From JAVVEH01 sp032251435 (lineage in GTDB: Bacteria > Verrucomicrobiota > Lentisphaeria > Oligosphaerales > MVZH01): a stretch of DNA of 64,000 nt. A program made the translations under genes and the position numbers. Location: contig JAVVEH010000010.1 of assembly GCA_032251435.1 (NCBI GenBank), forward strand, positions 34,918 to 98,917, in the 5' to 3' direction. The notes below the pieces were generated by a model, which was given only the letters and a program-made list of their open reading frames with translations, did no database searches and was not told the DNA's origin. The stretch's first letter is position 1, and each line of letters starts with the position of its first letter. Below, one piece after another: positions 17,471 to 26,181 of the stretch.

Positions 17471-17521
17471 AATGACTGACCGGCAAAAGCAACCATTGAC
17501 ACATCACTCCGCGAGGATTCC

Positions 17522-19252
17522 GTGAATTGCAGGCTGAAAGCACTGACAGCGATAGGGCTCATGCTTACCGGGACGGCGGCGCTCGCCAATGACGGGGGTA
17601 AACATATGCCGCGGCTCCTGGAAATCGGACAGTCGACTTTCACGGGAGACGGCGGCTCGGTTGTCACTCTGGTTACGGCCATCGCCCTGGCCACGTTCTT
17701 CGTCAGCGAAGACTTGACCTGCATCGTCTGCGGTTTATTGGTCGCCCGGGCCACGATTCCACTGCTGCCGACGTTGACGGCGTGCCTGGTCGGCATTTGG
17801 CTTGGCGACCTCCTGCTGTATGCCGTCGGCACTCTGGGCAAGCGCGTTTTCGCCCGCCGCCCATTGCGCTGGTGGATCAGGCCGGGCGCCATCGAGGCCG
17901 GTGAACAATGGTTCGCCCGGCGCGGGTCGCTGGCCGTGTTTCTGGGGCGTTTTGTCCCTGGCGCGCGCTTGCCGACTTATGTCGCCGCCGGCGTTCTGCG
18001 CATGGCGCCGGGGCGTTTCGCCACATACACCGCACTCGCGTGCCTGGTCTGGGTGCCGCTGCTATTCATGACTTCCATACTTGTCGGCAGCGAGGCACTG
18101 GCGCTGGCTCAAGGCTACGGGCGCCTGGCCCGGTTCGCGTTGATTCCGGCCGTCATCGCGGCTTGGCTGGTGGCTCGGATTGTCCCGGGACTGCTGACGT
18201 GGCGCGGCCGTCGTCAGCTGCTCGGCGCCTGGCGCCGCTGGCGGCGTTGGGAGTTCTGGCCCCCCTGGCTGTTCTATCCGCCGGTCATCGGGTGGATTCT
18301 TTTGCTGCTGATTCGCTACCGCGGCGCGAATGTGTTCACCGCCGTCAATCCAGCTATGCCGGCCGGCGGATTCATCGCCGAACGCAAATCCGATATACTC
18401 GCGGCCCTGGCCGCCGCCGGGGCGACACCCGCCCGCTTTGCAATCATTCCCGAAGCCGCCGATAACGAGCGAGTCGCCGGAGTCAAGAACTTCATGGAAG
18501 AACAGCGTCTTGATTTTCCCCTCGTACTCAAGCCTGAGCGCGGACAGCGCGGACAGGGGGTCGAAATAGTGCGTTCCAACACGGCTCTCGCCGACTATCT
18601 GGCCCGGGTTCCAGGGGAACTGGTCGCCCAGGAATACGTCGCCGGACACGAATATGGTGTCTTCTACATTCGCCACCCTGAATCCGGACAGGGCCGCGTC
18701 TTCTCCGTGACGGAAAAAGTGTTCCCGGAACTGACGGGAGACGGCACACGGACACTGGAAGAACTGATTCTCGCTGATCCGCGGGCCGTGTGCATGGCCA
18801 GCCACTATCTGAAGGTCAACCGGAATCGGCTGGGCACCGTAGTGCCCATGGGCGAATCCGTGCGACTGGTTGACATTGGCACCCACTGCCGGGGGGCGAT
18901 TTTCTTGGATGGCGGCAGACTGGTCACGCCTGGCCTTCTGGATCGTCTTGACGCGATCGGCATGGCGTACGAGGGGTTCTTTTTCGGGCGCTACGACGTG
19001 CGTGCGGAGAGTCCCGAAGCATTCTCCGAAGGCCGGTTCACTATCCTTGAACTCAATGGACTGACTTCGGAAGCGACTCACATCTATGATCCCCGGCATT
19101 CTCTGGGGTATGCGTACCGGATTCTGTTCGAACAGTGGCGCCTGGCCTTCGAGATCGGCGCCGCTAATCGGGCGCGCGGCTACCCGGTCACCGGTCTCGC
19201 GGGTCTCTGGCGCCTGTGGCGCTCTTTCCGCCGCCCTCCGGAAGTGGCATAA
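17522..19252 (+). CDS. VTT (DedA/SNARE-associated) membrane domain fused to an ATP-grasp domain
   Basis: A 576-residue protein starting with GTG behind a GAGG sequence. Residues about 40-240 form a DedA-like membrane domain (SEDLTCIVCGLL, GIWLGDLLLYAVG, FLGRFVPGARLPTYVAAG), followed by hydrophobic WPPWLFYPPVIGWILLLLI. Residues about 285-550 look like an ATP-grasp ligase: FPLVLKPERGQRGQGVEIV (phosphate-binding lysine and glycine loop), LVAQEYVAGHEYGVFYI, and the metal-binding end FTILELNGLTSEATHIYDP. Such a protein could ligate an amine or acid to a lipid-linked product at the membrane. The combination is unusual; substrates are unknown. Confidence 0.75.
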   Translation: MNCRLKALTAIGLMLTGTAALANDGGKHMPRLLEIGQSTFTGDGGSVVTLVTAIALATFFVSEDLTCIVCGLLVARATIPLLPTLTACLVGIWLGDLLLYAVGTLGKRVFARRPLRWWIRPGAIEAGEQWFARRGSLAVFLGRFVPGARLPTYVAAGVLRMAPGRFATYTALACLVWVPLLFMTSILVGSEALALAQGYGRLARFALIPAVIAAWLVARIVPGLLTWRGRRQLLGAWRRWRRWEFWPPWLFYPPVIGWILLLLIRYRGANVFTAVNPAMPAGGFIAERKSDILAALAAAGATPARFAIIPEAADNERVAGVKNFMEEQRLDFPLVLKPERGQRGQGVEIVRSNTALADYLARVPGELVAQEYVAGHEYGVFYIRHPESGQGRVFSVTEKVFPELTGDGTRTLEELILADPRAVCMASHYLKVNRNRLGTVVPMGESVRLVDIGTHCRGAIFLDGGRLVTPGLLDRLDAIGMAYEGFFFGRYDVRAESPEAFSEGRFTILELNGLTSEATHIYDPRHSLGYAYRILFEQWRLAFEIGAANRARGYPVTGLAGLWRLWRSFRRPPEVA

Positions 19253-19352
19253 GCGGCTGACTCGACAACCATGCGCCAGCTTTGTTGCGGAACCCGCGCG
19301 ATTTTCGGCAGTCCTTACATATACACGGCAGGATATTGATAATCGGTAACTG

Positions 19353-19530
19353 CTCAGGGGTGGTCAGTGTTCGGTGTTGCGCAGCCCGCGTTTCCTGAAG
19401 GGGTCACGAGGCGGTGTTCGGTGTTCAGTGTTCAGGGTGCTTTGCTGTGGAGTCGAATCGCTTTCAATGGGTCGAGAGTCGACAGGCAGCACTGCCGACA
19501 TGATTTTCCCGAACACTGACCACTGAAACC
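19353..19530. repeat. Composite intergenic repeat, reverse orientation, in the VTT-ATP-grasp to DUF3179 gap
   Basis: This is the non-coding gap 19253-19598. It holds TGGTCAGTGTTCGGTGTTGC, the module GCGCAGCCCGCGTTTCCTGA, then CGGTGTTCGGTGTTCAGTGT, i.e. the reverse complement of the arrangement at 8534-8597, and further right GAACACTGACCACTGAAAC. Nothing else recognisable is present. Confidence 0.7.
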
Positions 19531-19598
19531 TTTTGAAAATCCAAGCACTTTTGTCACCTGAGTAGTTACAATAGTTGTCACACAGACGAGGTATGACC

Positions 19599-20582
19599 AT
19601 GAAAGCTTCAAAATATGGACTTTTGGGGGGTGTTCTCAGATCGGGTGCCATACGTTTCTCCGCCTTTGGTCTCTTGACTGCCGCGGTTTTTTTCGCGACC
19701 GGGGTATGCCGGGCCGACCGGTTGAGCTACCAATCCCTCGCGGAGGATGGTATTGTTTCGGGCTTCGGGCGCAAGCACGGCGACCCGCTGAAGCAGGTTG
19801 ATCGCATTCAGCCGATCAGCCGGCCGGTTTATGTGCCCGCCCGGTCGGATCTCTACGAAAGCGATACACTCGTGGCGGGAACGCGCGTTCAAGGCACATG
19901 GCATTTCGCACCGATCAATACTCTGAACACCCGGGAAATTATCAACCACGGAGGGGATACGGCTCTCTGCTTCTGTCCGCTGGCGGGTCTGGTTGTGGCT
20001 GTTGAGGGGCAGATGGGAGTGTCGGGCCTGCTGAAGTACGACACCTTCGTGCTCTATGACCATGAGACCAAGGAACTGATTCTGCCGTTCGACCAGAAGA
20101 CCTACCGCCAGAGTAAACGCCGCCCGCTGGGCGAGGTCCAGATGCTGACGTACGACGGCATGCTCCGGAACTTCCCGGATGCGAAAATCCTGGATCCCCG
20201 GAAGTACAGTCTCAAGAACCCCTACGGCAGCTATGCGACCGACCGCCGCAAGGGAATCGGCCACCCCAAACCCGGACTGGACGGCAAGACCGCCGTTGAC
20301 GGAACCCGGTATCACCCCAAGGAACGCGTGCTGATCATCGGGTTTGGGGGTGCCATGCAAAAGGCCTACCCGTTCTCCGAACTGCGTCGCATGGTGCCTG
20401 CGGAAGGGGGGAGCTTCCGGGACACCGTCGATGGACAGCAGGTGGTTGTTCATTACGCGCCCGGATACGACTGGGCACGGGTAACGGATGCCGACGGACA
20501 CTCGCTCAACGTCGGCTATTCCTACATCTTCGCTCTGCTTCAGCACCACCCAAGCTTTCCCCTGTTTCGCGCCGACCACTGA
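19599..20582 (+). CDS. DUF3179 domain-containing exported protein
   Basis: About 327 residues. A hydrophobic leader (LLTAAVFFATGVCRA) suggests export. DUF3179 features are visible: GDTALCFCPLAGLVVAVEG (the CPL motif), the later DPRKYSLKNPYGSY and FGGAMQKAYPFSELRRM. Family members are periplasmic proteins of unknown function, seen in the same gene neighbourhoods as DUF547 and TVP38 proteins. The ATG at 19599 fits GACGAGG upstream better than the ATG at 19593. Its last residues and stop codon (ADH-stop) fall within GACCACTGACCACTG repeat units. Confidence 0.75.
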   Translation: MKASKYGLLGGVLRSGAIRFSAFGLLTAAVFFATGVCRADRLSYQSLAEDGIVSGFGRKHGDPLKQVDRIQPISRPVYVPARSDLYESDTLVAGTRVQGTWHFAPINTLNTREIINHGGDTALCFCPLAGLVVAVEGQMGVSGLLKYDTFVLYDHETKELILPFDQKTYRQSKRRPLGEVQMLTYDGMLRNFPDAKILDPRKYSLKNPYGSYATDRRKGIGHPKPGLDGKTAVDGTRYHPKERVLIIGFGGAMQKAYPFSELRRMVPAEGGSFRDTVDGQQVVVHYAPGYDWARVTDADGHSLNVGYSYIFALLQHHPSFPLFRADH

Positions 20583-20600
20583 CCACTGACCACTGGCTGT
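20572..20600. repeat. GACCACT tandem units at the DUF3179 stop codon
   Basis: CGACCACTGACCACTGACCA continues with CTGG. The DUF3179 stop TGA is part of the first unit. The rest of the 248-base gap to the next gene has no recognised feature. Confidence 0.65.
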
Positions 20601-20830
20601 CACTGAGCGGGTGCGGCCCGGGAATCTTTCACCTCCGGAAACGTATGCTGGCAAAAAAACAGCCCTGACAACTTTGACCGCTTGACACTATCCAACCGCA
20701 ACAGATATTAAGCAGTCACGATAAGTTCCCACTGATAAGATGCGGGCTTCTGCTTTCGCGCTTGAGACACTTTTAAACTGAAAATTACACGAAAACACCT
20801 GGTAGAGGAAAATATGGCAATTGGCGAACA

Positions 20831-21700
20831 ATGACAGAGACCCTGAAAACATGGATGCCGTTGATTGCGGTGGCGTTGTTCGCATTGCTGTTCGCGGCGG
20901 AGCGCCTGCGCCCCCTGCGGCAGACGACGCGTTCCGCGCGGGGGCGTCTGGTGACGAACGGCGTGGTGGTGGCACTGGCGCTGGGGGTTGGCGCCGTCAC
21001 CGTCGCGCCGACTACCATGGCGTTACTTGCCTGGACGCGATCTGCCGAGTTAGGATTGTTGCACGTGCTTGCTCTGCCCGCGCCTCTGTCTGTGGCGGCC
21101 GGCATTCTCCTGCTGGATCTGAGTTTCTACTGGTGGCACCGGCTCAACCATGTCTGGCCTCTGCTGTGGCGGTTTCACAATGTCCACCACATTGATCCCG
21201 ATCTCGACTCGACGACAGCCTTCCGCTTTCATCCTGGTGAAATCGCCTATTCCGCCGCTTTCCGCGCGGCGCAAATTGCTTTGATCGGCCCAAATGTATC
21301 GACGCTCATTCTGTACGAGGCGCTGTTTTTAAGCGCCACGTTGTTCCACCACAGCAATATACGCCTGCCTCTGGGGCTGGAACGCATGCTGAACCGGGTG
21401 CTGGTGACCCCGCGTATGCACGGTGTCCACCATTCCACGATCCGCGATGAGACGAACGCGAACTACTCGGTCGTGTTCCGCTGGTGGGATCAGCTTCATG
21501 GCACGCTGCGCCTCAATGTGCCGCAGGACGACATCCGCGTCGGCGTGGCGGCCTATGATCAGAGGGATGACAATGCGCCGCTATCCGCCCTGACGCTGCC
21601 CTTCAAGCAGCAGCGAGACTACTGGCGGACGACTCACGGAACCGACTCACGGGTCAGGACGGGATGGCATCCCGACGCATGCGCCCGCATGGCAGGATGA
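20831..21700 (+). CDS. Sterol desaturase / fatty acid hydroxylase superfamily membrane enzyme
   Basis: A 289-residue integral membrane protein. The eight-histidine di-iron pattern of the superfamily is present: HRLNH, HNVHH, HHSN and HGVHH, between hydrophobic segments. These enzymes hydroxylate or desaturate lipids using a di-iron centre and normally need oxygen, which is notable in a genome with strict-anaerobe features. The stop overlaps an ATG of the next gene (ATGA), so it is coupled to the glycosyltransferase. In this cluster it may modify the lipid part of an arsenolipid. Confidence 0.85.
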   Translation: MTETLKTWMPLIAVALFALLFAAERLRPLRQTTRSARGRLVTNGVVVALALGVGAVTVAPTTMALLAWTRSAELGLLHVLALPAPLSVAAGILLLDLSFYWWHRLNHVWPLLWRFHNVHHIDPDLDSTTAFRFHPGEIAYSAAFRAAQIALIGPNVSTLILYEALFLSATLFHHSNIRLPLGLERMLNRVLVTPRMHGVHHSTIRDETNANYSVVFRWWDQLHGTLRLNVPQDDIRVGVAAYDQRDDNAPLSALTLPFKQQRDYWRTTHGTDSRVRTGWHPDACARMAG

Positions 21701-21702
21701 CA

Positions 21703-23010
21703 ATGAATGACCGGATCATTTTTTTTACCCGTTTTCCCGTCCCTGGGCAGGCGAAAACACGGATGATTCCGGCGCTTGGCCCCGCAGGTGCCGCCCGGCT
21801 GCATCGGCGCTTGGCCGAGCGCGCGGTCGCGGTGGCCCGCCAATCCTGTCTGCCCCACGGTGTCGACGCGACCGTTTGCTTCACCGGCGGAAGCCGTCGC
21901 GACTTCCGCGCCTGGCTGGGGACCGGCCCGCGGTTCCGCAAACAGAGATCCGGCGACCTCGGGGAGCGGATGCGGCAAGCCATCGCACAGGCTCTCGCCG
22001 ACGGCGCGGCACACGTGCTGGTGGCCGGAACCGATGTGCCCGGCATCTCCGCCGACACACTTCGTCAGGCTTTCGGTCGACTGGCTGATCACGACGTGGT
22101 TCTGGGACCGGCCGGCGACGGCGGGTACTATCTCATCGGCATGAACCGTTGCCATCCGGAGCTGTTCACTGATATTGACTGGGGCAGCGAGCGTGTTGCA
22201 GAGCAGACCCGGGCCGCCATCCGGCACCTGGGCCTTACCGTTGCTGAACTGCCAATCCTCGACGATGTGGATCGTCCCGAGGATCTGGCGCGGCTGCGGG
22301 ACGATCCGCAGTTCACCGACGTGTTCACCGGGCGCGCCCGGGTCTCCGTCGTCATCCCGACCTTGAACGAGGCCGAGGCATTGCCCGCGACGCTTGAGCG
22401 TCTTCGCGGCGTTGAGGGGGTTGAAATCATCGTGGCCGACGGCGGGAGCCGTGACGCGACATGCGCGATCGCCGAACAAGCCGACGCGACGGTCATTGAG
22501 GTAGCGGGCGGGCGCGCCGCGCAACAGAATGCCGGTGCCGCCCGCGCCGACGGCCGCCACCTGTTGTTTCTACATGCGGACACCTTGCTGCCGGACAATT
22601 TTGCGGACACGGTGCGCCGGGCTCTCGACAATCCCGCCACGGTCGCCGGCGCCTTCAAGTTGCGCACCGACGGACGCGGGCCGCGCATGCGGCTCGTCGA
22701 ATGGGCGACAAATCTCCGCTCGTCGGTGCTCCATTTGCCCTACGGCGATCAGGGGCTCTTTCTCGAAAAACGCGTATTCAACGAACTGGGTGGATTTGGC
22801 GACCTCCCGATCATGGAAGATTTTGACCTTGTCCGCCGCCTGCGTCGTCGCGGGCGCGTGGTCACCGTTCCGGACCGCGTGGTTACTTCGGCGCGGCGGT
22901 GGCGGCGACTGGGAGTCCTGCGGACCCTCCTGCGCAATCAGGCAATGATTCTTGGCTATTGGCTCGGGGTTTCCCCTGAACGCCTGGCGCGCTTCTATCG
23001 TCGAATGTAG
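21703..23010 (+). CDS. Bifunctional glycosyltransferase (TIGR04282-like plus TIGR04283-like)
   Basis: A 435-residue fusion. Residues 1-205 resemble the CofC-like transferase family (FTRFPVPGQAKTRMIPALG, GTDVPGISADTL, GPAGDGGYYLIGM). Residues 209-435 resemble a family 2 glycosyltransferase (VSVVIPTLNEAEALPATLE, VADGGSRDATC, LFLHADTLLP, GDQGLFLEKRVF, IMEDFDLVRRLRRRG). These two families are usually separate, adjacent genes described as rSAM/selenodomain-associated transferases 1 and 2. Here they form one chain. GGCAGGA precedes the ATG at 21703; an ATG at 21697 overlaps the desaturase stop. A sugar transfer to the arsenical intermediate is the likely role. Confidence 0.85.
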   Translation: MNDRIIFFTRFPVPGQAKTRMIPALGPAGAARLHRRLAERAVAVARQSCLPHGVDATVCFTGGSRRDFRAWLGTGPRFRKQRSGDLGERMRQAIAQALADGAAHVLVAGTDVPGISADTLRQAFGRLADHDVVLGPAGDGGYYLIGMNRCHPELFTDIDWGSERVAEQTRAAIRHLGLTVAELPILDDVDRPEDLARLRDDPQFTDVFTGRARVSVVIPTLNEAEALPATLERLRGVEGVEIIVADGGSRDATCAIAEQADATVIEVAGGRAAQQNAGAARADGRHLLFLHADTLLPDNFADTVRRALDNPATVAGAFKLRTDGRGPRMRLVEWATNLRSSVLHLPYGDQGLFLEKRVFNELGGFGDLPIMEDFDLVRRLRRRGRVVTVPDRVVTSARRWRRLGVLRTLLRNQAMILGYWLGVSPERLARFYRRM

Positions 23011-23065
23011 CGCTTCCCGGAACTGCGGACAGCGCGAAGGAGTGTTCAGAGAGTGTCCGGTGTTA

Positions 23066-23210
23066 TGGGATAGGGGTCAGATACGTGTTTTAAGATTGCA
23101 ACACAATAAACTGGAATGGCTTGCAACTTTAAAGACAAGCGTTAGACAGTCTTAAAACAAAAATCGCAAGGGCAAAAAACCGATTTAAGAATTTTGTTTG
23201 CAAATGTATT
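23066..23210. repeat. 145-base repeat, copy 1 (transposase-associated type)
   Basis: It begins TGGGATAGGGGTCAGATACG and ends GTTTGCAAATGTATT. The opening is of the kind found at the ends of IS200-like or REP-associated transposase units in many environmental genomes. A second copy follows directly at 23212 and is interrupted by the assembly gap. The region 23011-23697 has no gene. Confidence 0.65.
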
Positions 23211-23211
23211 G

Positions 23212-23420
23212 TGGGATAGGGGTCAGATACGTGTTTTAAGATTGCAACACAATAAACTGGAATGGCNNNNNNNNNNNNNNNNNNNNNNNNNNNNNNNNNN
23301 NNNNNNNNNNNNNNNNNNNNNNNNNNNNNNNNNNNNNNNNNNNNNNNNNNNNNNNNNNNNNNNNNNACAAAAATCGCAAGGGCAAAAAACCGATTTAAGA
23401 ATTTTGTTTGCAAATGTATT
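23212..23420. repeat. 145-base repeat, copy 2, interrupted by the assembly gap
   Basis: The left 55 bases match the start of copy 1 and the right 54 bases match its end. Between them is the 100-N gap. A complete copy would need only about 36 bases, so the gap is a nominal scaffold gap or it hides further repeat units or an element. Confidence 0.65.
23267..23366. other. Assembly gap (100 N)
   Basis: Exactly 100 N, the usual placeholder for a scaffold gap of unknown size. It lies inside a repeated sequence, which explains why the assembly broke there. Confidence 0.95.
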
Positions 23421-23697
23421 GGGGACGTACGCAGCGGAGCTCTGCACATAAGCATTTCAAGTCGAATCCGAAGCGTTTTGGAAAGGCTTAAAATGAAAGT
23501 CTATGTGCCACATGTTTTGCGTGTGATGAAGAACACTCCGCATTTGCCGGATCAGGCGTGACATATCGGGATCCATGCGCCGGTGTGACAACCATCGCGC
23601 GGCCCAAGGCACCTGTGGAGAAAAAGTGGTCGCATTAATTACATTATTTGGTATTATCTGCTTGCACTTATAATGCGAAACGATATATTTGTGCTAC

Positions 23698-25020
23698 ATG
23701 AAAAGAATGATACATCAGACGTTGCGGGATTGGCAGTCCCGTAAAAACCGGAAACCACTGCTGTTGTGGGGCGCCAGGCAGGTGGGCAAAACCTATTCAC
23801 TGCGCGAGTTCGGAAGGACGTGTTTTCCGCGCCATCACATCATCAACTTTGAAGAACGGCCATCGGCAGCGACGATCTTTGCCGGCGACCTGACACCCGA
23901 CCGCATCCTCCGGGAGGCCTCCCTTTTTCTCGACACCCCGATTGACTCACGAAACGACCTCCTGGTTTTCGATGAAATACAGGCTTGCCCGCGAGCTTTG
24001 ACCAGTCTGAAGTATTTTGCCGAAAACATGCCGGACATGGCAGTCTGTGCCGCTGGTTCATTGCTGGGGGTTCACCTGGCGGAGTGTTCGTTCCCGGTCG
24101 GCAAAGTTGACGAGGTGCATATGTATCCAATGACGTTCGCCGAGTTCTTGATGAACGCCGGTAATTCGTTGTTGTTTGAGGCATTCACCAGCATTAGTGA
24201 GCTCGCCCCGATTTCCGAAACGCTTCATGCCCGGCTCTGGGACGCATTCAAGACCTACCTGGTTACTGGCGGTCTTCCGGAGGTCGTGTTGACATTCTAC
24301 CGGGAACAGGCCAATCCGTTCTCCGCGTTTCAACACGTTCGCGACGTCCAGAATCGACTTGTCACGGATTATGTTGCCGATATGGCGAAACATTGTGGCA
24401 AACAGAACGCCATGCATATCGAACGGCTGTGGGGAAACATCCCGGCCCAGCTCGGGCGCGATCAGAATGGCGCCGCGCCTAAATTTGTGTTCAAGGATGT
24501 TTTGCCGGGAATCCGGGGCTACGAACGAATGACCGGAGTCATTGACTGGCTCGAAGCCGCCGGCCTGATTCTGCGCCTGCCGATCGTCAACAGCGGGCAG
24601 TTGCCATTCCCCGCCTATGAAAAGGAAAACTTCTTCAAGCTTTTCATCTTCGACATCGGTATTCTTGGGGCGCTCGGCCGACTGCCTGCCAGGAACATTC
24701 TCAGCTATGGCTACGGAACCTATAAAGGTTTTTTTGCCGAAAACTTCGTCGCCCAGGAGTTTCAGACCCGGCGCCGGGAGAACCTGGCGTGCTGGCGCGA
24801 AGGGCGCGCGGAAGTTGAATTCATTACCGAAGTTGACGGACAGGTCATTCCTATAGAAGTGAAATCCGGATGGGTGACCCAGGCCAAAAGCCTGAACGTC
24901 TTTGCCGACAAGTACCACCCGCCGTTCAGCGCTGTGTTCAGCGCCCGCAATCCCGCCATCGAGTCCCGCCGCCGTAAACATTACTATCCGCTCTACCTGG
25001 CCGCGAAATTCCCGCTTTGA
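23698..25020 (+). CDS. ATPase with AAA_14 and DUF4143 domains
   Basis: About 440 residues. The Walker A motif LLWGARQVGKTYSLREF is at residues 22-38, Walker B is LLVFDEIQACPRALTSLKYF, and the C-terminal DUF4143 part contains the nuclease-like ending EVEFITEVDGQVIPIEVKSG (D/E...ExK). The layout is that of the widespread archaeal/bacterial ATPase family of unknown function, sometimes suggested to act in defence or DNA processing. I prefer the ATG at 23698; a TTG at 23689 is in frame. No clear ribosome binding site. It stands alone after the repeat and gap. Confidence 0.85.
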   Translation: MKRMIHQTLRDWQSRKNRKPLLLWGARQVGKTYSLREFGRTCFPRHHIINFEERPSAATIFAGDLTPDRILREASLFLDTPIDSRNDLLVFDEIQACPRALTSLKYFAENMPDMAVCAAGSLLGVHLAECSFPVGKVDEVHMYPMTFAEFLMNAGNSLLFEAFTSISELAPISETLHARLWDAFKTYLVTGGLPEVVLTFYREQANPFSAFQHVRDVQNRLVTDYVADMAKHCGKQNAMHIERLWGNIPAQLGRDQNGAAPKFVFKDVLPGIRGYERMTGVIDWLEAAGLILRLPIVNSGQLPFPAYEKENFFKLFIFDIGILGALGRLPARNILSYGYGTYKGFFAENFVAQEFQTRRRENLACWREGRAEVEFITEVDGQVIPIEVKSGWVTQAKSLNVFADKYHPPFSAVFSARNPAIESRRRKHYYPLYLAAKFPL

Positions 25021-25040
25021 GGTTGCAGTTTCCATGGTCA

Positions 25041-25559
25041 TTATTTCTGTTCTCCCGCCGCCGCGGCAATCTCCCGGCGCTTCCGCTCAAGAATATGCAC
25101 GTGTTTCAATTCTTCGTCGATGATGGCCTGAATACGATCCCGACCGCGGTATTTGAGCACCTGCTGCTGGAGGGTCAGAAAGAACACGATGGTGTCCTTC
25201 TCGCGCCCGAGGGCATAGGCGAGGATATCGTCCGGCGCGACGAGTTTCGGGAACTCGAAGCCGCCGGTCCGCGACGGGCCGGGGAAGACCTTGCCGTCGA
25301 CAAACGCCTGCAGATAGTCAGCCGCATGCTCCTCGACGGGATCGCCCGGGCCGGGCTCATGGCTGGCCGACTCGGGAAGTTCCGCGCGCAGGGCCGCGAA
25401 GCGCGCCTCATGTCGCGCTTCCCAGTCGGCCAGCTCGGAGAGCAGGCGGACCAGCTCCGGATCGTCGACGGTCTCCGCCGCCTGCCGATAAAACAGCATA
25501 CCGTCCCGTTCGACTGATTCGGCCATGCGGAAAAGCTCTTCGGCGTTGTAGTGTATCAT
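25041..25559 (-). CDS. Ferritin-like family protein
   Basis: A 172-residue helical protein. Paired carboxylate-histidine motifs fit a di-iron four-helix bundle: AESVERDGMLFYRQA, ELADWEARHEARFAAL and IDEELKHVHILERKRRE. This matches the rubrerythrin/YhjR-like ferritin families but without a C-terminal rubredoxin domain. Probable role is iron handling or peroxide removal in the cytosol. It follows the HD-domain gene by 1 base on the minus strand, so the two are co-transcribed. I took the ATG at 25559 as start because the bundle begins there. Confidence 0.75.
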   Translation of the reverse strand: MIHYNAEELFRMAESVERDGMLFYRQAAETVDDPELVRLLSELADWEARHEARFAALRAELPESASHEPGPGDPVEEHAADYLQAFVDGKVFPGPSRTGGFEFPKLVAPDDILAYALGREKDTIVFFLTLQQQVLKYRGRDRIQAIIDEELKHVHILERKRREIAAAAGEQK

Positions 25560-25560
25560 C

Positions 25561-26124
25561 TCAAGTTTCCTCTGCAAAGGCGGTTTCGGCGGCGGCGAAC
25601 TCGGGGAGCAGTTCCGCCAAGGCGATCCGGCGGCCCGCCGGCGTGCGGAACAGGCGGGCGATCCGGTCGGCGCACTGCTTGCCGCGCGTCTTGCATTCGC
25701 TTCCGAATTCACACGAGTAGACATCCCGGAAATTGACCAGCCAGTCGGCATCCCAGACAATCCGGAATTCGGGCGTGTCGATGCCGCGGGCCGAATGGTG
25801 CGAGCCGACGATGCGGCAGACGTGATCCACGTCGTCGGGCTCAAGTACCCGCAAGTCGTCCAGAATGCGCCGGGCGATCGGCGGGCCCTCCAGCTCCTGA
25901 TATTTCGGTGCGTTCGAATGGTGCCGCCGCTCCGCCTCCTGAATTCCGATGTCGTGCAGCAGCGCCGCCGCGACAACCACCTTCCGGCCAGCAGCCTCCT
26001 CCCGCAGAATCCGCTCCGCATAGGCAAGGACCGCAAGCGCGTGCGCAATCCGCTTCCGGTCCGTGCCAAACTCCCGCTCCATCACCGAACGTAGTGTCAA
26101 TGTGAATGCATCAACCATCATCAT
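25561..26124 (-). CDS. HD domain-containing protein (probable phosphohydrolase)
   Basis: A 187-residue protein. His-Asp pairs are visible: IAHALAVLAYAERIL, AALLHDIGIQEAERRHH (HD motif), IVGSHHSARG and IVWDADWLVN, the usual metal-binding set of HD hydrolases. After that comes a cysteine-containing tail CEFGSECKTRGKQC that may bind metal. Three adjacent ATG codons at the start leave the exact start open. Substrate unknown. The gene is 1 base from the ferritin-like gene. Confidence 0.75.
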   Translation of the reverse strand: MMMVDAFTLTLRSVMEREFGTDRKRIAHALAVLAYAERILREEAAGRKVVVAAALLHDIGIQEAERRHHSNAPKYQELEGPPIARRILDDLRVLEPDDVDHVCRIVGSHHSARGIDTPEFRIVWDADWLVNFRDVYSCEFGSECKTRGKQCADRIARLFRTPAGRRIALAELLPEFAAAETAFAEET

Positions 26125-26181
26125 GCCAAATATTTAAATTTATTATAGAATAAGTAAAGTATTTATAGTCTAGCCCTTTTT

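Noticed and set aside
23129..23561. Small open frames across the repeat and the N gap
   Set aside because: They are translated through unknown bases and repeat sequence; no coding signal.
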